Made by a program: the position numbers and the translations under genes. The notes under the pieces were generated by a model. That model saw only the letters and a program-made list of their open reading frames with translations, made no database searches and had not been told where the DNA came from. A stretch of 64,000 nucleotides of DNA from the NCBI RefSeq assembly GCF_001014975.1, contig NZ_BBXA01000027.1:186001-250000 (forward strand), in the 5' to 3' direction. The number at the start of each line of letters is the position of its first letter. Positions within the stretch are counted from its first letter, which is position 1. The stretch comes from Novosphingobium sp. MD-1 (lineage in GTDB: Bacteria > Pseudomonadota > Alphaproteobacteria > Sphingomonadales > Sphingomonadaceae). Below, piece after piece: positions 28,876 through 37,692 of this stretch.

Positions 28876-30441
28876 ATGATCGATCTGGAAGCGATCCGGA
28901 CGCTGGCGGATATTCCGACGGCGCAGGCGCGCCGGCGTGGCGAGGCCATCGCGGTGAAATTCGGCGAGCGGGAGACCAGCTATGCCGCGCTCGATGCCCG
29001 CTCCAACCGCATCGCCAATGCCCTGATCGCTTCGGGTATCCGCGCCGGCGACCGGGTGGCCGTGCTGACCCGGAACCACGATTCATGGTATCCCCTGTTC
29101 TTCGGTGTGGCCAAGGCACGGTCCTGTCTCGTGCCGGTCAACTGCCGTCTGGCGACGGCGGAGATCGCGTTCATTCTGGAAGACGCCGCGCCCCGCATCC
29201 TGTTCGTGGATGAGGATTTCTGCGATGCGGCGCGGGCCGCCATCGGCGATCTGGAAAACCCGCCCACCGTGGTGGCGCTTTACGGCGCGGGCGCTGGTCT
29301 GGTCGCGCTGGAAGAATGGCTTGGCGCGGCTACCGACAGCCGGCCGGGCGATGCGCCGCAGCTCAATGACGACGTGCTCCAGCTTTACACCAGCGGCACG
29401 ACCGGGCGGCCCAAGGGCGTCGTGCTGGCCAACCGGAACTATCGCAGTTTCCTGGAGATGGCGGCGGAGGTCGACGGTTTCGCCTATGGCGAAGACGAGA
29501 CGGTGATGATCGTCATGCCGCTGTTCCACGTCGCGGGCACCAACATCGGGTTATCCGGGCTGGCGCAGGGCGCGCGGCTGGTGCTGGTGCGCGATTTCGA
29601 TGCGGCCGGGATCATCGGCCTGATGCAGCAGGAACGGGTGGCCCACGCCTTCCTGGCCCCGGCGATGATCCTGATGATGCTGCAGCGGCCGGAGGCGGCG
29701 GCGGCAGACTATGCGGCGCTGCGTACCATTGCCTATGGCGCGTCGCCCATCGCCGAGGACGTGCTGCGCCGCGCGCGCGCCACGTTCGGATGCGGTTTCG
29801 TGCAGTTCTACGGATCGACCGAATCGACCGGGGCCGGTTCCTGCCTCTCCCCGTCCGCGCACGATCTGCCGGGCAAGCTCACCTCGTGCGGGCGGCCGTG
29901 GCCCGGCATCGAGATGGCCATTCTCGACGCGGAAGGCCAGGCGCTGGCGGATGGCGAGATCGGTGAAATCGTGATCCGGGGCGGCATCGTGATGCAGCGC
30001 TACTGGAACCGCGAAAGCGCTTCGGCGGAAACGCTGGCGGGCGGCTGGCTGCATACCGGCGATGCCGGCTTCCGCGATGCCGATGGCTTCTATTTCGTGC
30101 ACGACCGGATAAAGGACATGATCGTTTCGGGCGGCGAGAACGTCTATCCCGCCGAAGTGGAAAGCGCGATCATGGGTTGCCCCGGCGTGGCCGATGTGGC
30201 GGTGATCGGCGTGCCCGACGACAAGTGGGGCGAGGCGGTGAAAGCGCTGGTGGTTCCGGCGCCGGGTGCCGAGCCAGACCCCGCCGCGATCGTCGCCTGG
30301 GTGCGCGATCGCATCGCCGCCTACAAGGCGCCCAAGAGCATCGATTTCATCGCGGCGCTGCCGCGCAACCCTTCGGGCAAAGTGCTGCGGCGCGAGTTGC
30401 GCCAGCCGTTCTGGGAAGGCCGCGCCCGCGCCGTGGGGTAG
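28876..30441 (+). CDS. AMP-dependent acyl-CoA synthetase (second)
   Basis: 521 aa from ATG 28876, with GGGGAGA five bases upstream; an upstream in-frame start at 28822 overlaps the previous gene. Adenylation motif LYTSGTTGRPKGVVL near residue 175, YGSTESTG near residue 315, DRIKDMIVSGGENVYPAEVE, and catalytic lysine in NPSGKVLRREL. It is of the class I benzoate/fatty-acid-ligase style, different from the ligase at the head of the operon, so two acids or two steps are activated. It ends the operon before a cluster of hairpins. Confidence 0.9.
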   Translation: MIDLEAIRTLADIPTAQARRRGEAIAVKFGERETSYAALDARSNRIANALIASGIRAGDRVAVLTRNHDSWYPLFFGVAKARSCLVPVNCRLATAEIAFILEDAAPRILFVDEDFCDAARAAIGDLENPPTVVALYGAGAGLVALEEWLGAATDSRPGDAPQLNDDVLQLYTSGTTGRPKGVVLANRNYRSFLEMAAEVDGFAYGEDETVMIVMPLFHVAGTNIGLSGLAQGARLVLVRDFDAAGIIGLMQQERVAHAFLAPAMILMMLQRPEAAAADYAALRTIAYGASPIAEDVLRRARATFGCGFVQFYGSTESTGAGSCLSPSAHDLPGKLTSCGRPWPGIEMAILDAEGQALADGEIGEIVIRGGIVMQRYWNRESASAETLAGGWLHTGDAGFRDADGFYFVHDRIKDMIVSGGENVYPAEVESAIMGCPGVADVAVIGVPDDKWGEAVKALVVPAPGAEPDPAAIVAWVRDRIAAYKAPKSIDFIAALPRNPSGKVLRRELRQPFWEGRARAVG

Positions 30442-30473
30442 CAAGGGCGATTGGCTTGAAAACTTGAGCGCGT

Positions 30474-30600
30474 GGAAGGCCCACCCCCAGCCCCTCCCGC
30501 AAGCGGGAGGGGAGAATATGGGGCAGCCCCTCCCGCATGCGGGAGGGGAGTGAGACTTGCGCCGCCTCGGGCGGCGTTAGTCGCAGCGGGGTGGGCTTCC
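30474..30600. repeat. Nested palindromic repeats between convergent genes
   Basis: Two near-identical GC palindromes stand in tandem (CCCCTCCCGC / GCGGGAGGGG at 30491-30512 and 30527-30548). A CGCCGCC / GGCGGCG stem follows at 30560-30576. All are enclosed by an outer inverted pair, GGAAGGCCCACCCC at 30474-30487 with GGGGTGGGCTTCC at 30588-30600. It lies between the rightward ligase and the leftward VOC gene, so it can stop transcription from both sides. REP-like repeats of this form are common in sphingomonads. Confidence 0.7.
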
Positions 30601-30605
30601 TGCGC

Positions 30606-31199
30606 TCAGTTCACCGGCACCGGCGTCCGCCCCACGATCATGCCTTCGCGCTTGGTGCCATCGGCCTGCACCGGATCATGCGCCACGTCGCTTTCGTCGA
30701 GTTGCTTGGTCCAGGCCGCGAATTCGAGGCAGACGCCGTCGGGGTCGAAGAAATAGACCGAGCGGACGAAGACATCGTCGTGCATTTCCGCCGAGGCCTG
30801 CATTGGCGAATTGTCGTGGTTCAGGATCGGCGTCACTTCCACGCCCTTGGCGATCAGCCGCTGGTAGTATTCGTCGAACTTTTCCGCGCGCACGTTGAAC
30901 GCGATGTGGTTCATCGATCCGTGCGCGGAAACGAAGCTGCCGCGCGTGGGCAGCGCCGCCGGGGCGGAAACGCCGGGCGCGGCTTCGGGCGCATCGGGGA
31001 ACCAGAAGAAGGCCAGGCTATCGCCATTGCCGATATCGAAGAAGAAGTGCTGGCCCCGGCCCATCGGCAGGTCGATGGTCTTGGTAAGCGGCATCCCCAG
31101 CACGTCGCGGTAGAATTCCACCGTTCGCGCCATGTCCTTGCACACCAGGGCAAGGTGGTTGACGCCCATGAAATCGAATTCCGAATTGGTCGAGGCCAT
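30606..31199 (-). CDS. VOC-family (glyoxalase/extradiol-dioxygenase fold) protein
   Basis: 197 aa from ATG 31199; an adjacent ATG at 31202 is possible, but AGGAG is better spaced to the former. Two beta-alpha-beta-beta-beta modules with metal ligands: His in MGVNHLALVCKD, His in SMNHIAFNVRAEKFDEYY and Glu in GVCLEFAAW. The fold serves glyoxalases, ring-cleaving dioxygenases and epimerases. A short single-domain protein with His/His/Glu could be a ring-cleavage enzyme, which the cluster otherwise lacks. It is co-transcribed behind a GST gene (20-nt gap). Confidence 0.75.
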   Translation of the reverse strand: MASTNSEFDFMGVNHLALVCKDMARTVEFYRDVLGMPLTKTIDLPMGRGQHFFFDIGNGDSLAFFWFPDAPEAAPGVSAPAALPTRGSFVSAHGSMNHIAFNVRAEKFDEYYQRLIAKGVEVTPILNHDNSPMQASAEMHDDVFVRSVYFFDPDGVCLEFAAWTKQLDESDVAHDPVQADGTKREGMIVGRTPVPVN

Positions 31200-31219
31200 C
31201 ATCCTTCTCCTTTGGTTTT

Positions 31220-31837
31220 CTAGCCGGCACTGGCGCTGGGGCGGGCTTTCACCCGTTCGTACCAGCGCAGGATATTGGCGTTGGCGGGATCGAGCGGCTG
31301 CCCCACCGACACGCCGAAATCGAGGAAAGCGAACAGCACGATATCGGCCAGCGTAAGCGTGTCGCCGGCGATGAAATCGCGGCCGGCGATCAGCGCGTCG
31401 AGCCATTTGACGCCGTCCTGCGCAAGGGCCTTCAGGCCGGCGGCGGCTTCGGGCAGCACGCGCATGCGGGGTTCGAAGAACGCCAGGCCCTCGGCATAGC
31501 GGAAGCCGTTGGTCAGCGGTTCGCAGATCTTCAGATCGACCCGGCGCGTCCACATGCGGGTATTGGCGCGTTCTTCCGCCGTGGCGCCGATCAGCACCGG
31601 ATCGGGGAAGCGCTCTTCCAGATATTCGCAGATCGCGGTGATTTCGGCGATGGTCGTGCCGTTGTCGAGTTCCAGCGCGGGCGTCTGCCCCGCCGGATTG
31701 ACGTCCGCGTTATAGGGCGCGCGCCGGTTCTCGCCCCCGCGCAGGTCCACCGCGACCGTGGGGATCTCGATGCCCTTTTCCGCCATGAACATCGTCACGA
31801 CGCGGGGGTTGGGGCCAATGGAATTGTAGAACTTCAT
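31220..31837 (-). CDS. Glutathione S-transferase family protein (first)
   Basis: 205 aa. N-terminal thioredoxin-like domain MKFYNSIGPNPRVVTMFMAEKG with NPAGQTPALELDNGTTIAEITAI, the GSH-binding region; the C-terminal helical domain has GDTLTLADIVLFAFLDF. Serine or asparagine rather than cysteine is near the GSH thiol. It may isomerise a maleyl-type ring-cleavage product or remove a leaving group. Expressed from its own operator-bearing promoter together with the VOC gene. Confidence 0.85.
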   Translation of the reverse strand: MKFYNSIGPNPRVVTMFMAEKGIEIPTVAVDLRGGENRRAPYNADVNPAGQTPALELDNGTTIAEITAICEYLEERFPDPVLIGATAEERANTRMWTRRVDLKICEPLTNGFRYAEGLAFFEPRMRVLPEAAAGLKALAQDGVKWLDALIAGRDFIAGDTLTLADIVLFAFLDFGVSVGQPLDPANANILRWYERVKARPSASAG

Positions 31838-31865
31838 GGGCTTCCTCTCGTCCGAATATAAGCAA

Positions 31866-31877
31866 TTAGCATTCTAA
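31866..31877. promoter_or_regulatory. Operator site (10 of 10) before the GST-VOC unit
   Basis: TTAGCATTCTAA, a full match to TTAGNATNCTAA, 28 nt before the GST start and inside the short gap behind the SMP-30 gene. It shows that the GST-VOC pair has its own controlled promoter. Confidence 0.7.
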
Positions 31878-31884
31878 ATGTCAA

Positions 31885-32808
31885 CTATGTTGACGAATAT
31901 GCCAGCCTCAGGCCCGATCGCGGCCAGCGGACGCGGATGAGCGTTCCACTGGTCGAGGCCGTGATGAAGGCATCGCGCAAGTCGGCGCCTCCAAAGGCGA
32001 TGTTGGTTATGCCCACATCCGGCAAAGGGAGGAACTCGGAACCGCCATGCGTTCCAAATATGGTGATGCCGCCTTCGATCATCGTGCCCACGCAGATGCG
32101 GCCGTCCTGCTCGATCGCCATGCTGTCGAGCAGCCGGAAGGCTGGGGGTGTTCCCACGAAGCGGCCCGGTGCCCATTGCGGCGGCGGCGCGAGCACACCG
32201 GGGGTGATGATGTCCATCGCCCACACGCGCGCCGCCATCGTTTCGCTGACGTAAAGCGTGCGGCCATCCGGAGACAGGCCGATCCCGTTCGGCCCCATCA
32301 TCTCGGCGCGCTGGCGGGTGATTCTCGATCCGTCCGCAAGCGCGTGATAGATCGCGCCGTGATCGCGGCCTGTCGGGCGAACCTGCCCGTGGTCGGTGAA
32401 CCAGAAACCGCCGTGCGCATCGAAGACGATGTCGTTGGGGCCTTTCAGGGGCTCGCCTTCGAAACTGTCGTAAAGCGTGCTGACGTGCCCGGTGGCGAGG
32501 TTCACCTTCTGGATCGAGCCGCAGGCCCGCGCATGGGCGGCATGGCCGGGGAACAGCAGCGGTCCGGCCTCGGTCCATTCGAAACCGCCGTTGTTGCAGA
32601 CATAGGCGGCGCCGTCCGGCCCGATGGCCAGGCCGTTGGGGCCGCCACCCAGCTCCGCGACCGTGGCGGCGTGGCCGTCCGGTGCGATCCGCGTCAGCGT
32701 GCCGCGCGCGATTTCCACCAGCAGCACCGAACCGTCGGCCATGGCCACCGGGCCTTCCGGAAAACGGAGGCCCGTGGCGACGGTTTCAGGTTCGCCGTAG
32801 GCGCTCAT
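31885..32808 (-). CDS. SMP-30/gluconolactonase/LRE-family lactonase
   Basis: 307 aa, six-bladed beta-propeller family. Metal-binding positions are suggested by FPEGPVAMADGS (Glu), GGPNGLAIGPDG (Asn), GPNDIVFDAHGGFWFTD (Asn/Asp) and GPNGIGLSPDGRTLYVSE (Asp). These enzymes hydrolyse sugar- or muconolactone-type lactones. In this cluster a lactone formed after ring cleavage is the likely substrate. It overlaps the upstream CMD gene by 4 nt and is the last gene of a five-gene leftward operon that starts with the MFS transporter. Confidence 0.82.
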   Translation of the reverse strand: MSAYGEPETVATGLRFPEGPVAMADGSVLLVEIARGTLTRIAPDGHAATVAELGGGPNGLAIGPDGAAYVCNNGGFEWTEAGPLLFPGHAAHARACGSIQKVNLATGHVSTLYDSFEGEPLKGPNDIVFDAHGGFWFTDHGQVRPTGRDHGAIYHALADGSRITRQRAEMMGPNGIGLSPDGRTLYVSETMAARVWAMDIITPGVLAPPPQWAPGRFVGTPPAFRLLDSMAIEQDGRICVGTMIEGGITIFGTHGGSEFLPLPDVGITNIAFGGADLRDAFITASTSGTLIRVRWPRSGLRLAYSST

Positions 32809-33452
32809 TCCCCGTTCGGACGTGGCGCGCTGAGGAAGTCCGCCGCGCTGAAGCCTTCGGGCGCGGCCACTTCCACGATGGGGTCTTCGCGCGCATCAAA
32901 TTCCATGCGCAGCGCACGGGTGATCACCGCGTGCATGTCGTAAAGGCACGTAATGTATGTGAATTCGAAGATCTGCTCGTCGTCCCAGAAGGTCTTGAGC
33001 TTGGCGAACACTTCCAGCGGCACGCGCCCGCCTGCCTGGCTGAGGCAATCGGCATAGGCGAGCACGGCGCGCTCCTGCTCATCGTAGCAGTCCGCGACCG
33101 TCCAGAAGGCGATGGAGGCGATCTTCTCCTCGCTCACGCCCAGGCCGCGCAGCGATTTGCAATGCTGCGAGAACACGAACTGGCTGCCCTTGACCCATCC
33201 CGCGCGCGTCTGTCCCAGTTCGCGCAGAACCGGGTCGATCCTGCGGGAAGGGTGGCGATAGACAGCAAAGCCATCCACCGCGTGCTTGAAGATGTCCGGT
33301 GCCAGGGCATAGACCGTCCACCAGTCGCCCGGCGTGCCGGTGGCCGTGCCGGGTTCCGCAACGGGATCGCGATCGCCGAACAGGCGGTTGTAATAGGCGA
33401 TGACGGTTTCGTCGGTCACTTCGGACCGGGGAACCTGGCGCAGCACGGGCAT
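32805..33452 (-). CDS. Carboxymuconolactone decarboxylase/AhpD-like protein
   Basis: 215 aa from ATG 33452, with GAGGAGAG upstream; longer open frame at the N-terminus is the neighbour's shadow. Alpha-helical CMD/AhpD fold: RELGQTRAGWVKGSQFVFSQHCKSLRGLGVSEEKIASI contains the conserved HC, and the second conserved part is DEQERAVLAYADCLSQ. Only one cysteine of the AhpD pair is in the usual place, so peroxidase function is unlikely; decarboxylation or a thiol role is open. Coupled to SMP-30. Confidence 0.75.
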   Translation of the reverse strand: MPVLRQVPRSEVTDETVIAYYNRLFGDRDPVAEPGTATGTPGDWWTVYALAPDIFKHAVDGFAVYRHPSRRIDPVLRELGQTRAGWVKGSQFVFSQHCKSLRGLGVSEEKIASIAFWTVADCYDEQERAVLAYADCLSQAGGRVPLEVFAKLKTFWDDEQIFEFTYITCLYDMHAVITRALRMEFDAREDPIVEVAAPEGFSAADFLSAPRPNGE

Positions 33453-33465
33453 CGGGCTTCTCTCC

Positions 33466-33861
33466 TCAGGCGTTCGCGAACTTGCGGAAGGCGGCGACGT
33501 GGGCGGAATCGAAATATTCGTCCAGCCGGGTGATCTTGCCGTTTTCGACTTTGCACACGATGGCGCAGGGCAGGCGGACTTCGCCATCGTCGTGGGTGCG
33601 GCGGCCCTTCAGGACGTGCTGCTGCACGAAGCCGCCGGGAAAGGTCGTCAGCCGCCGTTCGGCATATTCGCGCTCCTTGATCCGCGCGACCATGCCGGTC
33701 AGCGTCTGCGCGGTCTGGTCGCGGGTGACGATCAGTTCGTCGGTATTGTGCCAGATTTCCGCGTCCGGCGTGAAGCTGTCGCGCATCGTCTCGATGTCGC
33801 CCGCCTCGATCGCGTCGAAAAAGCGTTGCGCCATGGCGCGGATGTCGTCCTGTTCAGCCAT
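33466..33861 (-). CDS. SnoaL/NTF2-like small protein
   Basis: 131 aa from ATG 33861, which has AGGAGAG at good spacing; the start at 33885 is less likely. Cone-shaped NTF2-like fold suggested by ADIETMRDSFTPDAEIWHN-type N-terminus and ENGKITRLDEYFDSAHVAAF at the C-terminus. Members serve as isomerases, hydratases, cyclases or small dioxygenase subunits. No clear catalytic residues identified. Overlaps the SDR gene by 8 nt in the same operon. Confidence 0.7.
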   Translation of the reverse strand: MAEQDDIRAMAQRFFDAIEAGDIETMRDSFTPDAEIWHNTDELIVTRDQTAQTLTGMVARIKEREYAERRLTTFPGGFVQQHVLKGRRTHDDGEVRLPCAIVCKVENGKITRLDEYFDSAHVAAFRKFANA

Positions 33862-34759
33862 CGTTCTCTCCTGGTTTTCCGGCACCGAACATGCGGCCGC
33901 CGTTCGCGGCGATCAGGCCGTCTATATCGTCGCCCTTGTAAGCCGGATCGGCGGATTCGCCGAAGGCGGACAGCATGTCGCGCGTGACAAGTTCGGCCAT
34001 CGCCTTCCATTCCGGATGCGTGAATATCCAGAACTCGTCCGCTTCCACCGCTCGGACCACGCGCTCCCCTATGCGATCGGGCGGCATGCCGCCGGCCAGC
34101 ACCCCCTGCATCGCCTGGCTGGTCGCCGCGGCCTTGCCGACCTCGTCCACCGCCGGGCGCAGATCGCGCGTGGTCTCGACGATGCGCGTGGCCGCCATGC
34201 CGGGCATCAGCACCGAGATGCCGACGCAGCTTTCGGCCAGTTCGTTGCGCAGCGCCATGGCGATGCCGAGCGTGGCATACTTGGAGCTGATGTAGGCGAC
34301 CGAGATCGGCGGAGGCACGATCGCCACCATCGACGCGGTGATGACGAGGTGGGATGCCTCGCCCGAAGCCTTCATTTCGCCCAGGAACGTCCGGCAGGCA
34401 TAGAGATGCGCGTGCGCGTTGACGGCATAGTTCCAGCGCCAGACATCGGTATCGTATTGCTCGAACGGACCCGAGCCACCGCCCACGCCCGCGTTGCTGA
34501 ACAGGATGCGCACCGGGCCAAAGGCGCGTGCCTTGTGGCCGGCTTCGGCCCAGCTTGCCTCGTCGGTAACGTCTAGCTGCAGGCCCATGGCGCGGGCGCC
34601 TGCGCGGGACAGCGCTTCGGCAGCGGCGGCAACGCGATCGGCATCGATGTCGGCCAGCACCACCGAGGCGCCCTTTGCCGCCAGCGCGCGGGCGGTCGCC
34701 AGCCCCAGACCGCTGGCGCCGCCGGTGATGAAGGCCGTCTTGCCGGCTATGCTGGTCAT
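33854..34759 (-). CDS. Short-chain dehydrogenase/reductase (first)
   Basis: 301 aa from ATG 34759. Classical SDR: cofactor motif TGGASGLGLATA, NAGVGGG, catalytic Ser in VITASMV and Tyr-x3-Lys in YISSK. It carries a C-terminal extension beyond the normal ~250 aa (AELVTRDMLSAFGES onward). It would oxidise or reduce a hydroxyl/keto group in the pathway. The start overlaps the MFS stop by 4 nt. Confidence 0.87.
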   Translation of the reverse strand: MTSIAGKTAFITGGASGLGLATARALAAKGASVVLADIDADRVAAAAEALSRAGARAMGLQLDVTDEASWAEAGHKARAFGPVRILFSNAGVGGGSGPFEQYDTDVWRWNYAVNAHAHLYACRTFLGEMKASGEASHLVITASMVAIVPPPISVAYISSKYATLGIAMALRNELAESCVGISVLMPGMAATRIVETTRDLRPAVDEVGKAAATSQAMQGVLAGGMPPDRIGERVVRAVEADEFWIFTHPEWKAMAELVTRDMLSAFGESADPAYKGDDIDGLIAANGGRMFGAGKPGENDG

Positions 34760-36057
34760 GCGCGGAAATCCCGTTCGAGGTGGCGTGTCATCGCCAGTTG
34801 GGCGAAGCCGGCGGCGAGCGCGAAGGGCAGCAGCGCCATGAGCGCCCAGCGCAAGCTGTCCGCGCCATGGAGCGCCTTCAGACCGTCGCTGGCGATACCG
34901 ACGAACAGCGGGCCAAGGCCAAGGCCGACGATGTTGAACATCAGCATGAGCACGGCGGCGGCCGTCGCGCGGGCGCGGGGCGGGGCAAGGTTCTGCACCA
35001 GTGCCAGCGCGGGCGCGACATAGGCGGTGCAGGCCGCCATCGGCAGCAGCAGCAGCGCCAGCGAAACCTGCCAGCTTCCCGCCAGCAACGCGGCGGCGAA
35101 GCTGGGCACGGTGACAAGACTCGCCAGCGCCGGAACCAAGCCATAGGCGCGGGGCGAACGCCGCGCCGCCTGGCTGACGAGCCATCCGCCGCCGAGAATG
35201 CCGATGGCGAAAGTCACGCCGGCGGCCGGGGCGAACCATGTGGCCATGGCGGCAAGGGGCATGCCCTGCGTGCGCATCAGGAACGCGGGAATCCAGTTGA
35301 GCATGCCATAGCTGACGAAGGCCGCGAGACCGCTGCCGATCATCACCATCCGCAGCGATCGCCGGTGGACGAACAGCGCCAGCGTCTGGCGGACGGGCAG
35401 GGCGGTATCGGGCATGTCGCCCTCCGCTCCATCCATCCTGCCGCGTGCGGGTTCGGGGACGGTCCAGATCAGCAGCGGCGCCACCACGATGCCAACCAGG
35501 CCGATCAGCAGAAAGGCATTGCGCCAGCCGATATGCGCTGCCGCCCAGGCGCCGAACGCCGCACCCACGAACACGCCGAACGGTCCATTGCAAGTGAACA
35601 GGCCGATCGCCAGAGGGCGCCTGTCGGGCGGGTAGAGATCGGCGATGACCGACAGCGAGGGGGCGGTTCCGCCGGCCTCGCCCGATCCCACCCCGAACCG
35701 CATCAGCGCAAGCTGCCAGAAGTTGCCGACCAGGCCGCAGGCCGCGGTGAACGCGCTCCATACCACGCAGGCGATGCCGATCAGTTTCACGCGCTGCCAG
35801 CGGTCGGCGATCATCGCCACGGGAACGCCCATCGCGGCATAGAACAGGGCGAAGGCAAGCCCGGTCAGCAGCCCGAATTGCGTATCGGTGAAATGGAGAT
35901 CGGCCCGGATCGGCTCGACCAGCACCGACAGCAGCTGCCGGTCGACGAAGTTCACCGTGCCGATCAGGAACAGCATGGCCAGCGCCGTATTCCGGCGCAG
36001 GGCGGAAGGCTGCCCCAGCGGCGCGGCGCGCGCATCAAGAGCGGCGGCTTTGGTCAA
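34756..36057 (-). CDS. MFS transporter, spinster/aromatic-acid type
   Basis: 433 aa with 12 predicted hydrophobic segments. The loop-2 motif of MFS proteins is visible as DRWQRVKLIG, and NFVDRQLLSVLVEPI in helix 1 is typical of the spinster-like subfamily often found in sphingomonad catabolic clusters. It is the first gene of the leftward operon (MFS, SDR, SnoaL, CMD, SMP-30) and is likely the inner-membrane importer of the substrate. It faces an operator-like site shared with the divergent SDR. Confidence 0.87.
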   Translation of the reverse strand: MTKAAALDARAAPLGQPSALRRNTALAMLFLIGTVNFVDRQLLSVLVEPIRADLHFTDTQFGLLTGLAFALFYAAMGVPVAMIADRWQRVKLIGIACVVWSAFTAACGLVGNFWQLALMRFGVGSGEAGGTAPSLSVIADLYPPDRRPLAIGLFTCNGPFGVFVGAAFGAWAAAHIGWRNAFLLIGLVGIVVAPLLIWTVPEPARGRMDGAEGDMPDTALPVRQTLALFVHRRSLRMVMIGSGLAAFVSYGMLNWIPAFLMRTQGMPLAAMATWFAPAAGVTFAIGILGGGWLVSQAARRSPRAYGLVPALASLVTVPSFAAALLAGSWQVSLALLLLPMAACTAYVAPALALVQNLAPPRARATAAAVLMLMFNIVGLGLGPLFVGIASDGLKALHGADSLRWALMALLPFALAAGFAQLAMTRHLERDFRA

Positions 36058-36100
36058 TGGCTCTCCCCAGCGGGCCGAGATTCTTCTCTTGCGAAAATAC

Positions 36101-36112
36101 TTAGATATGTAA
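36101..36112. promoter_or_regulatory. Operator-like palindrome (7 of 10) in MFS/SDR divergent promoter
   Basis: TTAGATATGTAA with flanking ACTTA/TAAGT symmetry (36099-36114). It is weaker against TTAGNATNCTAA but palindromic and centrally placed, 43 nt from the MFS start and 52 nt from the SDR start. Confidence 0.4.
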
Positions 36113-36164
36113 GTTTAACTGTCAATACGCTTTACGGTAAGTGGAGCCACTTGGGAGAAAAGGC

Positions 36165-36932
36165 ATGGAGATCAAAGGTAAGTCCGCCATTGTGACGGGT
36201 GCTGCCAGTGGCATTGGCCGGGCCACCGCGGTCCTGCTGGCGCAGCACGGAGTCGCGCATGTCGCGCTGGCCGATGTCAACGTGGCCGGGCTGGAGGAAA
36301 CCGCGCGGCAGGTGCGCGCTCTGGGGACACAGGCCGGAGTCCACCGGCTCGATCTGGCCGACATGGCGGCCGTGGAGGCCTGGTTCCGGAACCATGGCGA
36401 TGTCGATATCCTCCACAACAACGCCGGCGTGGTTTCGGGCGAGCCGCAGTTTCCGGAGGTCGACGTGGACCGGCTGCGCTGGATCGTCGATGTCAACCTG
36501 ACCTCGCTGATCACGGCCACCCAGATCGTGGCGCAGGCCATGCGCGAGCGCGGCGGCGGGGTGATCGTCAACACGGTGTCGACGGTCGCATTGGGCACGG
36601 GCTTCTACGACGTGATGTACGCCACAACCAAGGCGGGCGTGCTGATGTTCACGACGGCCTGCGCCATGCTGAAAGACAGATGGAACGTGCGCGTGGCCGG
36701 GGTGCTGCCGGGGCTGACCGAGACGCCGATCCACGACACCACCGGAGCGAACGGGAAATCGGACTGGATGAAAGCGGTGCTCGCCAGCAACGAAAGCTGC
36801 CGACCGGAGGATATTGCCGAAGGCGTGATCGATCTGATCGCGGACGATGGTCTGCCGGGCGGGGACTGGGTGGCGATACGCCGGATCGACGGCCGCATCG
36901 AACGCGAATGGGCGCACGACCGGTCCGCTTAG
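36165..36932 (+). CDS. Short-chain dehydrogenase/reductase (second)
   Basis: 255 aa from ATG 36165 with GGGAG upstream. NAD(P)-binding TGAASGIGRATAVLL, NNAGV, catalytic YATTK motif. Normal SDR length. Divergent from the MFS operon and convergent with a GST gene. Substrate unknown; a dihydrodiol or hydroxyacyl intermediate is possible. Confidence 0.87.
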   Translation: MEIKGKSAIVTGAASGIGRATAVLLAQHGVAHVALADVNVAGLEETARQVRALGTQAGVHRLDLADMAAVEAWFRNHGDVDILHNNAGVVSGEPQFPEVDVDRLRWIVDVNLTSLITATQIVAQAMRERGGGVIVNTVSTVALGTGFYDVMYATTKAGVLMFTTACAMLKDRWNVRVAGVLPGLTETPIHDTTGANGKSDWMKAVLASNESCRPEDIAEGVIDLIADDGLPGGDWVAIRRIDGRIEREWAHDRSA

Positions 36933-36970
36933 CCGGCCCGCCTGACCGGCCCCACCAACCGGCCTTGGCG

Positions 36971-37681
36971 TCAGCGCGCGGGCGCGTTCAGCATGTTGCG
37001 GCCGAACAGGTTGGACCACTGCTCCTCGTTCAGCACCGGTCGTGCGCTGGAAAGGTTGGCGGGATTCTCCACGCTGGTTCCGGCGATGACACCGGGCCGG
37101 GCGGCGATCCGGCCGAACCAGTCCTGCACCGCCGGATAGTCTTCCAGCGCAAGCCCGATCGCCCGGACCGCGCGCGCCCAGGGCCAGGTGGCGATGTCCG
37201 CCACGGAATATTCGCCGGCCAGGTATTCGGCCTCGGCCAGCCGCCCGTTGAGCACGTGCAGCAGGCGGACCGTTTCGTTGCGATAGCGTTCGACCGGGTA
37301 GGTCTGCCCTTCGGGCGCATAGCGGATGAAGTGGTGCGCCTGCCCCTGCATCGGGCCGAAGCTGGCCATCTGCCACATCAACCATTGCTGCGCCTGGCTG
37401 CGCCGGCGCGGGTCGGCGGGGAGCAACTGGCCGCTCTTTTCGGCGAGATAGAGCAGGATGGCCCCGGATTCGAACACGGGCAGCGGCGCGCCTCCGCCGA
37501 TCGGGTCATGATCGACGATCGCGGGCAACCGGCCGTTCGGGTTGATGCGGCGGAACTCGGGCGTCAGGTGATCGCCATCCAGCACGTTCATCCGGAGCAA
37601 CTGGTGCGGCAGGCCCGTTTCGGCCAGCATGATCGATACCTTGTGCCCGTTGGGCGTGGGGGTGAAGTAGACCTCGATCAT
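36971..37681 (-). CDS. Glutathione S-transferase (YfcG/Ure2-like; second)
   Basis: 236 aa. MIEVYFTPTPNGHKVSIMLAETGLPH with NPNGRLPAIVDHD and FESGAILLYLAEK is the N-terminal domain of nu-class GSTs. These often act on disulfides or epoxides. The C-terminal domain contains YSVADIATWPWARAV. It lies downstream of the TonB receptor gene, separated by a very stable hairpin, so it may be co-transcribed at a reduced level. Confidence 0.87.
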   Translation of the reverse strand: MIEVYFTPTPNGHKVSIMLAETGLPHQLLRMNVLDGDHLTPEFRRINPNGRLPAIVDHDPIGGGAPLPVFESGAILLYLAEKSGQLLPADPRRRSQAQQWLMWQMASFGPMQGQAHHFIRYAPEGQTYPVERYRNETVRLLHVLNGRLAEAEYLAGEYSVADIATWPWARAVRAIGLALEDYPAVQDWFGRIAARPGVIAGTSVENPANLSSARPVLNEEQWSNLFGRNMLNAPAR

Positions 37682-37692
37682 CAGGATGCCCT

